Positions 24,507-36,788 of a DNA stretch of 64,000 nucleotides are shown one piece after another. The notes beneath the pieces were generated by a model. That model searched no databases, was not told the origin of the DNA, and was given only the letters and a program-made list of their open reading frames with translations. Every line of letters begins with the position of its first letter. The first letter of the stretch is position 1. Made by a program: the position numbers and the translations under genes. Source of the DNA: Klebsormidium nitens (lineage: Eukaryota; Streptophyta; Klebsormidiophyceae; Klebsormidiales; Klebsormidiaceae); the NCBI GenBank assembly GCA_000708835.1, contig DF237228.1:39769-103768 (forward strand), read 5' to 3'.

Positions 24507-27500
24507 TCATTGTGCGCTCTGCGGCTCCACCTCCGCCAGGCCGGCAATCTTCTCCGCTTCCTCCCACAGTTCCTTGGCCAGCGCTCTGTCCCGGGAAGTG
24601 GGGGCGGGCCGCACCTCGCGGACCTGCACCCACAGCCGGCCAAGCTCAAGTCCAAATGACACGCTTTCCGGTCATGTAACCCGCAGTGACTGCGTATATG
24701 GCATTGAAGATGTAACTCTCCGATTCATGCACATTGCGACTGAATGCCTCGTACTTTCGACCCGCGACTTTTCTCCCTACAATAAACCGAGCGGTGGCAA
24801 ACAACAACCTTCGGACTTCAAGTTCAGCCACTCTCCATGCTGCACAAACCCTCTCTCACCCGGTCTGGACTGCTGTTCTCTACTTCAGGATGTGCGGCTC
24901 TGCAACGCGAGCGTTGTCGTGCACATCCCCGTCGCCTGCGCTACAGCACGCCGAGCTCGTGGCTCACCTCGCCGTTGAAGCGACCTCGCGATATCCACCG
25001 CACGGGCCAGTCAAGACTGGACAACACCAGGGCAATGGGCGCCGTCAGAACCGCGCGCTCCAGCGGCGCCAGGCCGGGGAAGCTGCTGCTCAGGGGGTGG
25101 GCCGTCAACTGCGGAGAACGAGGGCCGGGGCAGAGTCAGCCCCGACGGATTGCTCAGGGCCGGCCAGCCCCTGTTGCCAACCGGGCCTCCTGAAGGTCAC
25201 CCATGCACGACGCTGCCAGTCACTGAACCAGCTCCTATGTTCCAAGGGGGGGCGGGTGTGGAGAATGGCGTACAAAGTTCCTAACCTCAAAGAACTTCCC
25301 AATCTCGGGACAGACGACACCTGTGGGACTCCGCCCGGCGCGAATGCAGAATCTGACCCCTTAGAATCGCGTCGAACGGATCCAATCGTATGATGACTTT
25401 CACTGGGAGCTCGCGTAAAAGACGCCGACATTGTAACAGGGGTTCCAACCTAGGGCAGAATTGAGGCCCCTACGGGTGTTTCCTGAGATCGGGAATGTGT
25501 CGAGATCCGAAACCTCAGATCGAGTTTCGTACGCTATTCTCCGAACCCGCCCTCCAAGGGTACCCATTTCCCCGGTGATGTGCCGTTCAAAAGAGACGAC
25601 GAATCACTGCTAGCCTTCGGGGCCACCTGCGGAAGGAGCGTGGTGACATCTGTGCCCATGCATCGAGGAAGTGGGTATCCGCCCCCGAGAGCCGCCGTCC
25701 CTCACCAGCTTGGAAGCGAAGAAGCCTTTGGCAAAGAAGCGCCCCTCGGCGTCCGGGCCCCCCAGGCTCGGCTTCCAGGGCCGAACTTTCCGATTGGGCG
25801 CCACGGCGGCATGGTTCACCGCGATCGCCCCGTCCTCCGGAGGCCCGTAGATCGACTGCAACGCGCATGTCTCTGACTCGGTTCAAAAAGACCTACGGCG
25901 TTCTTGCGATCCAACATAAGGAGAGCAGAGCCGGGTTACTCTGCAGGTCGATGCCTAAGACCGATTGCTGCAACCAATCCGGGACAAGTCTCAGGTGCAC
26001 GAACTGCACACTCTCTGAGCCAGCGGAAACAAACTCGCGCTTTGTCAAGGTTGAGCAACAGTTGAAGCAGGGGAGTGGGCCGAGCTAGCTGTGGGCAACG
26101 AGCAGCGGTGGTGGGCTTGCCTTGAGGAGCCAGGAGCCAGGGGGGCGATCCCAGACGGAGCCGCGCCAGACCCGGGTGTACACGGAGCCTGAGAGAGCAG
26201 GCGGCCGGCTTAAATCATAGGGGCGGACTCATTATGACGAAAGGCCTGCGCAGAGCACGAGAACTCTTCGCAACCAGCCCGCAGACCACGTCAACGACGT
26301 GCCTCGAACCAGCATGCTACAGTGCTGCCCCTAGCCGAGTGGGCTGGTCGAAGACTGTGCACTTGAGCCACAGCGACATGGAGGGCGGTGCTCACCTGGG
26401 TCGACCGCGGAGCTTTCGATGGCCTTGCCTGCAACCAACGAGGCCCATACAACGGGTCAATCTCGCGGACATAAGCACATTGATGCCAGGAGCACGGGAC
26501 CACTTGTGCTGGTGCGAGGAAGACGGGACCGGGCATGCATAGCAACATCTGGAACGAAGGCTCGGCCTGTCAATCGGAGAATTGAGGACACCAGGTGTAA
26601 GCACGCGCGCTGAGTAGCATGCGAATAACACCCTCAGCACCCCAGCCCATCAATGAGAGCAGGCAGAGGAACAATTTCGACAGCTCGGCAGACGCCATGT
26701 GGCCCCTATCTTTGGCGGGGTGCTCACCGCCCCAGCGTCGCTGCAGCTCGTGCGTGAAGAGCACGTTGGCCAGCTTCGTGTTGGTGTAGTTCCCGTGCTT
26801 GAAGTCGCGCAGAAACTTGTCCTGCACCATATGGACGCTATTCGAATTAAGCACAACGCTGACATCCCGTCTGGAGCGCCCCTCCCACGAGCGGTGACCG
26901 AGCCCGTCGATACTGTTCACGCAGGATAATTGTTAGCCTTGGTCTGGCTCCCACTCAAGAGTATGAAGAAAAGTCAGGCGGGCGACTCAAGCCTCTCAAA
27001 ATGCTCTGCGACGATGATGACGCTCCTCTTCTGCCAGAAAGCTTCACAGTGCGCTGGCAAGCCGTCTTGCTACCGACTTCAAGATCTGGTCGCACTCCAA
27101 TCAGGATTTAAGCAAATGTTGTTCGGCAACCGACAGACGCTTTCGAACGTGAAAGTGGTCATCCAATGCCTCAAGACTTCTCGCTCACCGCGCTTGTGAT
27201 GCTCGCCATTCGATGCATCACTGAGCTCACGTTCACAACCTGCATGGTGGGAATGTTTGTGCGGTTCGGGTTAGCGGCAGGGACGAGCTGGCAAAACATT
27301 GACGAAGGAGGGTGATCGACCTAGCAACTTAGCAATTTCCAATCCTTGGAACACAGCCATCGATTTCGAGGGCTGATTGGACGGCCCTGGCGAACTCTGT
27401 CCACTGAAAGGCTTCTCGAATGTCAAGAGGTCCCATTACATCTCACGACTACTTCTGCTGATGTGTCTTCAACAAATCTTGGAGGTGTGCCAGGTTCGCG

Positions 27501-29047
27501 CCACTTGGAGCCTCAACGACCTCCTACAATCGAATGTGACCAGATCTTGCCTGACATACTGCCCTGTGCGACATGAACAAGCAAATAGGCCCCTCCAATC
27601 AGGCGCACCGCATACTCGCAGATGGTCACTCACTTTCGAGGGGGCCCCCTGTGTAAGCTCGTCCTCCAGGAGGCGGGTCAGCATGTAGGGCCCTAGAAAG
27701 TTGACCTGGGCGGAGCCCCCCACACCTTGCTCCGTGTACCACTCACGGCTCAGGACCGCTCCAGCGTTGTTGACCTGCGGGGGACAGACTAGGTAGTGTC
27801 GGAGTGCGCGGCATGGGCTCGACCTGATGAAAGCTAGATCCACAGCTGGCCATGACTTTGAAAAAGGCACATTGCTGCAGCTTGAGAACAGATCTGGTTT
27901 CCACCAACCGGCAGATAGGGCAGAAAGCAAATCAACCGTTTTGCGAGGCACCTCACTAGGATGTGCAAGGGCCGCTTCTTCTCCTTGAATTTGGTTGCAA
28001 AATCGCGTATCGAGGCCAGCGTTCGCAGGTCCAGCAGCATCGCTTCCACGTCCGCACCGGGCACTGCCTGCACAAGGGTACCAGGCAACACGTTAGCAAC
28101 CACTGGCAGCTAAGGAGGTTTGCCCTTCAAGTTGTAGCCACCATTTCTGCAAGACATTTCTCATCAAGGTGCTAGCCATTAACTGATACTGGTCTTGAGC
28201 AGAGATGACAAAATTGTCAACCGAATATGGAACACTGGGGGCACAGGCGATGGCGCTGACCTCCCGGATGTCTGCGGCGGCCTCGAGGCCCCTGTCTGCG
28301 CTGCGGCACCCCAAGATGACAGATGCGCCCTCACCCGCCAGGAATTTGGCAGTCTCTCTGAACATGACATCAACAGGGATTTGGACATGACGACACCAGG
28401 AAGATGCATGAAAGGAAAGCAAGAATAACCAAGGACATACAAGCAGAGGGGATTAGGCAGCAAGGGCTGTGTACACGCAGGCTGGAACAAATGTAGAGGG
28501 TGATTGGTGATGCAGAGACCAGATCAACAAAAGCCTTGAACACTCAGTTAATTGCAAGAAATAATCACAAGAAACCCCCTGCACCATATAAACTTACTTG
28601 CCCAGCCCCGAGTTTGCACCTGCACAGATGCGTCACACGGGCAGTTGCTTAGCGGGCATGTATAGTGTAAGCTGTGTCTTGATGCATGGGTGGTGGAAGG
28701 TTCATTGGGCAGCTGCACAATTGTGATGGGGTTGCCCCTGTAGCGCATCATTGCTGATCAGCATTACTGGTGTTTTCTTAATGCCCCATGCTCCAGTGGG
28801 AAAAATCAGAGGGCCAATGTTGCCGCAACTTCCTCATCCCGCTGATTATGCATTCTTTGTCAGGGACCTTCGTGAGCAGCAGGCAATGCTGGCAGACGCT
28901 GTTTAATAATGTCTGAGACGTCAATTACAATGCCACGCGCATGGCGGGCAGCCCTTGCACCCGAAGCGCACCTGTCACAATTGCCACCTTCCCATCCAAT
29001 CGTTTCTTCAGGTTCACCAGCTGCTCCTTATCCTCAGACGAACCCAT
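24507..29047 (-). CDS. Short-chain dehydrogenase/reductase, FEY (FOREVER YOUNG)-like
   Basis: Eleven exons: 29047-28972, 28619-28598, 28357-28261, 28067-27957, 27774-27634, 27239-27189, 26821-26728, 26188-26121, 25855-25706, 25108-24968 and 24623-24507. They sum to 1068 nt and encode 355 residues. Classical SDR motifs are in order: the NAD(P)-binding TGANSGLG around residues 25-32, NNAG at 104-107, VVNVSSV with the catalytic Ser near 155, and YTNTK (Tyr178, Lys182). The motif VVNVSSVMH and the C-terminal LAKELWEEAEKIAGL match the layout of plant FEY-type oxidoreductases, which affect meristem and leaf fate; the substrate is unknown. Exon 2 is a 22-nt micro-exon coding the glycine-rich loop. 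The intron after 26121 starts AAG|GCAAGC, so it is GC-AG, required by the frame. SDR is certain; FEY is likely. Confidence 0.9.
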
Positions 29048-31158
29048 CGTGCTTCTGCCAACGACCTCGAAACGACCTCGAGATGGCCCCTGACACCAGC
29101 TGGGACGCAGCAATACCTGACGGTGATGGCTGGAACTTGAACTTGAAGAGCTGTGCGTCCTGCGCTTCTGAACGACCTCAGGCAAGGCTCGCCCAGACTC
29201 GGACTCGGAGTCTTCTTCGAAACTTCCAAGCATTGCATGCCTCACTCATTCTGCTCCCTCGGAATTGTTGTCAAAAAGCTGGGACAACCGGTATGGCGGC
29301 GGTCGGAGCAACTGTGGTTCCGATCCCAGTGAAGCTTCGTATATACTTGTGCCAGAGTGTTGCGAACACCGGCATTCCGCCGGGAAACAACGGCAGTGGT
29401 TCTGGCGCCAAGGAAGCGGGAAACCTTCAAATTTCTTCGTCATCAGGCCCAGCCGCCAGCGCTGTGGCAGCCCATGCCATTGCAACCCAGACTCACGGTC
29501 CGTATCGAGAAAAACCCTCGTAAAGCCATTTTGGTTTTACGAGCAAATCGTTCGATGTCCGTAGATCCGTATTGGTCAAATTTATCGTATTCGCTAGGGC
29601 CATATTGGAGGATTTGCTCGATACGCAGAATGCCCTATCGAGCAATTTGCTCGATTTTTGGACCGAGGCGCCTAGATCTCCGGTACTTTCAGGGGTCGGT
29701 CCGGACGATCTCCGCCGTCGATCCAGGTGACCGCCGCGACCCACAACATCGGTCCACACGACCGCCAGGATCGCGGTACATAAAGGACGGTACCCCTATG
29801 GATGGTTGGTCGGGGCGGCGGGCGGCTGCAACTCCCCGGGGACACCGGACCCTTCCCCTCTAGACTGGTAGTTTAGGGACCGTGGCACCCGAGAATCAAC
29901 CGGGCCCTCCCTGTGACATTAGGGTCTCGCGGGCAACCGGCGAACAACCGAGCAACTACCTGGGGCAGCCGGGCATTCCCGCCTTAGGGTTACACCACTG
30001 CGAGTGACAACCGGGCAAGTACTTTTTGTTTTAGTGTGTGCCCGGGGCTTTTCAAAAATCGAGACTTTTTCCCAATAGGCGCTACCAGAAAACGAGCAAT
30101 TTGATCGATACACGGCCGGCCGTATCGAGCAATTTGTTCAATATGCTTCCGATGGCTTTACGAGAGGTCTGGGTTGCCATTGCCATTGGCCCATTGCCGA
30201 ATGGGCAGGTTGAGGTTGAACTTGAAGCGGCGCCCAGGCTGCGGCACCATCATTTGACGTCGAGGTTTGGAAGTGACGATCGGTGCTCCGCTTGTGCTTG
30301 TCGTTCTGGCCCGCTCCTCTTTCGGGCACATTCGGAGCAAGTGACCTTGGCAGGGTGGCAGCTTCAAGGCTGGGACATGGATCGCTGTGCACGCAGCAGC
30401 CACAGATGATATTCTGGGCCTATTCTGGGGCAGTTGTCTGCCTTTATGCAATACAGCAGGGTGTTCCCGAAGCGTGAAGATTCAAGGAAGACCGCAAGGC
30501 GCACATGTGAACTTCAACAAATTTTATCACTGTTCACAATCTGACAGGTAAATACATATCTCCTTGCATTAGAAATTCTGTTGGCCATAGCGGCTGCAGA
30601 CACCACCACGACCCAGTACATGTGGTACCAAGGTCATTCTGCAAGCCGATTGTAGAATTATTGCTGGCAAGCGGTCAAGGACGTTTGCAGATGACTGCCA
30701 GTTGAGTCTGTCCAAGCACGAGCTGTAGAGAGGTTCATAGGGCCATGGTCCACGGTGCACTCCTCTTTGTATCTAAGAAAAAAGCAAAGCCCCATGTTCA
30801 GGGACTTTTGCACCACAACTACCTCAACAGGAAAGTTTTCTGATATTCTATGCTTTCAAGACTGTGGATTGTCTGGAACCGCATGGACTCCAAACCGCGT
30901 GAAGGTTTTGGCCGCCTGCCTCACCTGATCGTGACATGGACCTGCCGTCAAGCAGACGGAAGCAAGAGAATGCGATGAATCAACTAGGGCTTTACAAGCG
31001 TCACACAATTGGGCCTTTTGCCAATCTACCTGCTCCTGACTATACCTGTTACGGCTGGTGTGATTCAAGATGGCATTCTGGACAAAAAGTGAGTAGACAT
31101 CCTTCTGTCACCCATGCTTTCTTGCTGCAGGCCTGGCAGTGGGACAGGGTAGGCCAGG
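29048..31158. other. Intergenic, with a palindromic repeat cluster
   Basis: About 2.1 kb between the divergent SDR and MUS81 genes. No ORF here has family resemblance. The segment 29530-30140 carries recurrent ATCGAGCAAWTTGCTCGAT-like words, listed separately. Confidence 0.5.
29530..30140. repeat. Cluster of ATCGAGCAA/TTGCTCGAT palindromic words
   Basis: Five related words occur within about 600 bp: ACGAGCAAATCGTTCGAT (29541), GGATTTGCTCGATACG (29612), TATCGAGCAATTTGCTCGAT (29638), AACGAGCAATTTGATCGAT (30089) and TATCGAGCAATTTGTTCAAT (30121). The 29638 copy is a near-perfect palindrome. The function is unknown; it may be a degenerate terminal or internal part of a repeat family. Confidence 0.55.
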
Positions 31159-34100
31159 ATGCAGGCAGCAGCTGCGCGCACGTACACGTACAAGGTGAAG
31201 TGCCAGGAGAACAGCACCCTGCACGACCTGCTCCAGGAGAAAAGGCAGGAGTACGAGGAGGAGGGCAAGGAGAACCTGGTCAGGGCTTTTGCAAATGCAG
31301 CAAAGTCCATCCGCAACCATCCCGTGCCAATCACAACCAAGGGGCAATTTGCAGAGGTTAAGTGAGTGTCATTCTTGTTTGCGTCGAGAAACGTTGAGAG
31401 GGCCGTGCATTAGCAGCTCAACAAACATGCAACAGAACAGCCGCGCTTCACTGTTCCTGGAGTTTGCTCTTCTTCTGAGAAGAGTGCCAGAATTGTACGT
31501 CAGTCAGGGGATGACAGTTGGGGTTACCCTCTATTTAACCGGACATGGAGAAGCAAAAGTAGGCAAGGACTTGCACTGCAAGTTTGGAACAAGTTTGTAG
31601 ACTCCCCACGTTTGTGAGGTCACCCTTTTTAGTTGCCAACATCTTTTCGCCCAAAAACGGGCTAAAACCTCATCACTCACATGTTTTGTTATGTGTAAAA
31701 TTGAGCCTACTTGCTCTGGTTGCTTGAGTTTTCGCCCGGCCTCAAGTCGCTCTTTGCGCACTGTCAGTGTGCCTAAAACCACTCGAAAGCTTGACAACCC
31801 TTGGCTGCCTACCATCCGCAGGCATGTTGGACCCTTCGTCCTGAAGAAGGTTGGAGGCCACTTTGCACAAGGAGCAGAGGCCGGCAATGGCCAAGGGCAT
31901 GGCCCAGAAGAAGGACCTCCTGGTCAGCCAATGCTCCTTCTCTGAACCTAGACTGATGCGTGCTTGCGCTCCAAGATCCCAAGAGGAGCTCACCACTTAG
32001 AAATTGAGCTAGCAGGTTTTGCATCTCTGGAGAAACAGTGCACTTTTAATGTGCACTTTCGAGAACTTGTCTGAAAAGGCCTGCCATGTTTTCACTCATA
32101 CTTTGTCTGCTGCAAAGTGGGCATAGGATCATCCTCAGCCTTATGTCTAGAACCGTCCCCTCCCCTTCTGTGCAGCAAAAAAGCGAAAAACAGCACCATA
32201 TGTGCCGAAACTCAACTCGGCCCCTTACGCCCTTCTCATCACAATGTACAGGTGCGCAGCTATATACTCTTCTCAAGTGTCCAAAAGATTGGTTTATCTT
32301 TGCTTATCGAATTTGCGACAGGATGAACAGGCTGGTCCAGTGATGTGCGCTTTTGCACACCTCCAGACTTCCATTTGGTCAGCCAACGCAGTGAAGATGC
32401 TAAGCTAAACTCCAGAGTTCCTCGTTCTGCAGAGCCTTAGCAGAGGGAAAGGACGAGTACCGACGAGACGAACTTATACAGGATGCAGACAACAGCGGCC
32501 TGTCCGAGAAGACGATTGCGTATGTGCCCCTAACTTTCTCCATCTTAAGGTGTCGAGCTGCGTGGATAGCTTGCATCCGTTAGTCAAGATCCTGGCCACT
32601 GTGGTCATCGAATCCTCATCAATGATTATCGCAAGTGCCCTGGACGAAGTAGGATTCTCAACCGTTCCGACTTCTAGGATTCGCAGGAAGTAGAACTCTC
32701 CGAATGTTGATGGGCAAACGGAGGCTCGAGCAGGCGAGAAAAGTGGCAGCAGCAGTGGCTTATACGCTCTGCAAAGTCCGGTTGTCCGAGATGCTGGCAG
32801 CAAAGATGAGCGATTCGCCTAGATCCCCTGTACAGAATGTCGTTTGGTTCGCATACAGGAATGAAGTCTAAGTCAGCCCGCTAGACATTCCACCCTTCCC
32901 CTCTCAGCCTGGACCCGCTCAATGGTCAAGCGGGGCGGAGGACGACCCACACCAACCAGGACTACTACTCTGGGTGGACGTCCATGAGCAAGCAACTGAT
33001 CGCTAAAGGACTCGTCCTGAAGCAAGGGAACCCCCCCAAGTGAGTGCACAAATGTGCCCAGCGAGCCAGAGACCAGAAGGAATTCATGAGAGCTGCAAAA
33101 GCAGTTATTGAGTAGCATGTCCGAGGTGGACTGAAGGTCGAGGGCGTGCCCTCTTCCCTTCCCAGCTTTGCAACGGTGCTGCTTTGCATACAGATTCAGA
33201 TGTTAACCTCGTCCTTTCAAGTCCGAGACTATTACTCTTTTTGCCCGATCATGCCCACTGAACAGTCACACCTGCAGAATCCTTTTCTGCCGGCGACGGC
33301 TATGCCATGCAAGTTACTGGCCCATGCCTGCAGGTACATTCTCACGGAGTACGGCGAAGAGACGGCCCGGGAGTGCCTCCAGCGATCCAACCTGGCTGAC
33401 CCGCTCCCCGCCGGTCCTGCTGGAGCCGCTCCCCGTCCCACTCCTGCCCCTGGCCCCCGCCCTCCTGCCGGCCCGCCTCCTCCCGCTGCCCCTAAGAACG
33501 CCCGTGCCGCGGCTGCTGCAGCTGCTGAGGCGCGCATGGCCAGGAACGCCGACGCTGGTGGCGCAGGGCCGTCGACTGCCGCGGCCGGCGGTTCTCGGCC
33601 GGACCGACGACGAGATGCAGTGGACACTGCGGGGAACCGGCAGCAAAAGGGTGGAGCGGCGGGAGCAGGAGGGGCTGGGGCGGCGGGGTTCCGGGGCCTG
33701 GTGGCGGAAAGGCCGGACCTGCAGAGAATGGGGGCGGAGCGGGAGCCGAACGAAGCTGACGGGGGGCACGAGGAGGAAGGAGGCACCGAGTCAGACTTCG
33801 AGGAGCTGGACGGCTGGCCCGCAGCAAGTCCCACAGACGCTGTGCCAGTGATTGGAGATGACGTTGTGCAAAAGGTGAGGCCTTCTTGCAAGGAGAGTGC
33901 TGCTTCCTGACTTGAGCTCATGCCCGTCCGGTACGCTCGTCAATTGCCTATCCGCTCCTCACAGGACCTCACCAATGTTGAGCAGAAGCTCGTTCGTTCG
34001 GGACGTCACCAAAGCTATGTAAGACTGAGCCGCCAAAAGCGTCCATGTCTCAGATCGTTTGCCGTCTTTCCTGGGATGCTGTGGCTTTCCGACTTCCTCG

Positions 34101-36788
34101 GGCGGTGGGATGAAATTGTCTTCCTACCCTTAGGATCTAAAAGAAAGACGAAGCCCATCATTCTAGTCAACCACGAGCCGACTGCCCCGCTCACCCCCGG
34201 CCTCTACGTGCAGCTGGTCAGCCTGGGCTTCTCGCCCGGCCAGGCCCGCACGGCACTGCACGCAACCCACGTTGCGGACCTGCCGGATAGCCCCTTGGTG
34301 GAGCAGGCCGCCAACTGGCTCCTTGAGAACGACAGCACCGACCGGCCCGCGCAACCTCAGTCCCCGGTGCGCCCCTCCTTCCAGGCGCGAATGGCCACAG
34401 CCGAGCCCCGGGAGAAGCGCACCGGGACAGTCAATGGTGCGGCAGCTCCGAGGGCCGCGGTCAGGGAACGGCAAGGAAGGCCGGGAAGCGCAGCTGGCGG
34501 GCAGGGCGCGGCCCGAGCTCCGGGGAGACCGCCCACTGCGCCCACGCAGCGAGCGGCACCAGCCCGCACCGCGGGGCAGTCTGGAGCGGGACCGTCGGGC
34601 ACCGCAGACAGGCGAGATGCAGGTAGGCCGGTGACTCTTCGGCGCGGAGGAGTCCAGCCACGTAGTAGCGACGACTGTCGTCAGTCGAAGCTCCTAAAAG
34701 AGCGTCGTTTTTCTCTAAAACGTCAGCCTTCACCGACGAAAACCTCCGTGCTTGCATTGGATGCACGACGCGCTTTTCCAGTAGTAGTACCGTGGGTGAC
34801 TGTAATTGGGCCATCGCTTCTTGCACGTCGCCGCCCACAAGTTAGCGCGTTCCCGAGGTTGTTGATCTCGAGCGCCATGCCTTCTTGCCAGATAAAACAC
34901 TCTCCCGTGGCATTGTTTGGACGTGTTTCCATGATTCTGCTCGTCAATCTTCCCCAACCACTGCCATTCAATGCCGTCCTGCAATGAGGAGCTTTTGCTG
35001 CTTGAGCAGCAGGATGGAGGAGGCGCCTGCTATGCAACCAGTCAGGGCAGCTCAGCTAGTCAGACCTTGAGGCCTTCGACACGAAAGCCAGTTTTTCCTC
35101 CGTTTCCCACCTGCTATTTTTCATTTACGACCAGCAATCCATGTCTACCACGCAAAGAATCCATCAACAGGCAAAATCGTCCATTCGAGCTTGGCCCTCT
35201 GAAGCAGGCACATTTTGCCTCCCTATGTCAACCCCGCTGGACCGTGTCCTCATCCCGCCGCCCTTTGCTTTGTCCATTCCTTGACAGGCGGCCCCTCCAA
35301 GCCTGCTGCACCCCTGGCGGGCGGCGCCGTGCCGCTGGCGGTGCGCGTGCCCCCCCTCGCGGCGGGCGAGCGGTTCGATGCGCGGTACATGGTGGTGTGC
35401 CTGGTGGACCACCGCGAGTTCCTGGTCCGCAAGCTGAGCTCCGGGGACGTGCTGGCCGCCTTTGCTGCGCACGGCCTGCACGCGGACGTGCGCAACCTGG
35501 AGCTGGGCGACTTCCTGTGGGTCGCCAAGGAGCGCGACGGCCCGGGCGAGTACGTGCTGGACTACGTGTGCGAGCGCAAGCGCGTGGACGACCTGAGTCT
35601 TAGCATACAAAGCAGCAGGTGCGCGACGCGCGCTTGTACACTGGTACCGGCCATGTCCGACTGGGGGCTCCTACTGTTACAGACAGTTCTCCGAGCTGTA
35701 AGGGCTGGCCGCATGGTCCTTAGCAATGCTGGCTTCCTTGCAGTGCGTAGTTCAACAAGGGATTTGGGGAGCCCGCTCTTGCACCCCGCTTCGAGAGACG
35801 GCTTTTGCCCGCTCGCAATTTTCGGAGCCCCACGTGCCCCGCCCCTCTGTGTGCGCAGGTACCAGCGGCAGAAACACTTTCTGGACACGTGCGGGCTGCG
35901 GCGGCGCATCTACCTGCTGGAGGACGACGCGGACAAGATGGACGACCACGTGCGCATCAAGACGGCGTGCATCAACACGGAGCTCGTCAACGGCTTCGAC
36001 GTGCAGCGCACCGCCGACTCGCGCGACACGCTGCGCCGCCTGGTCACGCTCACGGCCGCCATCCGGGACAAGCTGCAGCACCGTACCGGGGAAGCGCCGA
36101 ACTCCCGGAAGGAGCCGCTGCCCACCTTCGCGGACTTCGACCGGCGGGCCAAGGCGTCGAGGCGGCGCACCGTGAAGGACCTGTGGGGGCTCATGCTGAC
36201 GCAGGTCGGCGGCATTGGGAGCGACAGCGCAAATGTCATCATGCAGCAGTACCCCACCGCCGGCCAGCTGTATGAAGCATACCGCAAACTGGTGAGGCCT
36301 ACAAAAGGGTGTCAGCCTGACCACAGCCACTCCTTGGAACAACGCATATGCTCACTTCTCTGCTCTTGTCTCTGCCTCCGGTTCGGCCCATTAGGTTTGC
36401 CGAAACTTTTTGATACTTGCTGGTACTTACACTGACGTAGGCTATCTCGGACAGATAGTGCGGACACCACTATCTGCGCCCTTCGTTACGCCCTAGGTAC
36501 TGCGATCTATTGTCGGCTCAGTTTCACACCTCCCAACTGTTTGACCACAAGGGTTCCATTTTTACCTCCGCAGCAGAAAAGTTTGATTTGTTGAGAAGCT
36601 CTCTTATCCAGAATTACCGTCGTATTTCAATACAGGACGGGAAGCCGCAAGTGATGTCACAACAGCTCGTGGCCAAATTTGTTCGAAACGCAGGCGGTTT
36701 GAAAGTTGGGAATAAGGCGAGTGAGAATCTGTTCAAATTCATGTTCGATCCAACTCCTCCAGAGGATTCGCCAGAGGATGACAAGTAG
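31159..36788 (+). CDS. MUS81: Crossover junction endonuclease MUS81
   Basis: The exons I can place are 31159-31361, 31822-31922, 32176-32251, 32433-32519, 32908-33039, 33334-33874, about 33965-34622, 35288-35618, 35859-36291 and a last exon ending at 36788. The N-terminus (LHDLLQEKRQEYEEEGKENL, HVGPFVLKK) matches the MUS81 helix-hairpin-helix. KKRKTAPYVPKLNSAPYALL and DYYSGWTSMSKQLIAKGLV match the winged-helix region. The ERCC4 nuclease domain holds LGDFLWVAKE followed by CERKRVDDL, the catalytic ERKx3D motif. The end is a second HhH region (VGNKASENLFKF). MUS81 pairs with EME1 and cuts 3' flaps and recombination intermediates in the nucleus. Oddities: a long Pro/Ala-rich linker and a UBA-like segment at 34200-34330. 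The boundaries at about 33875-34140 and 36292-36590 are not resolved. Confidence 0.9.

Noticed and set aside
33232-33921. Minus-strand ORF of 229 codons
   Set aside because: Shadow of the Pro/Ala-rich MUS81 linker exon, which is supported by flanking MUS81 domains in phase.
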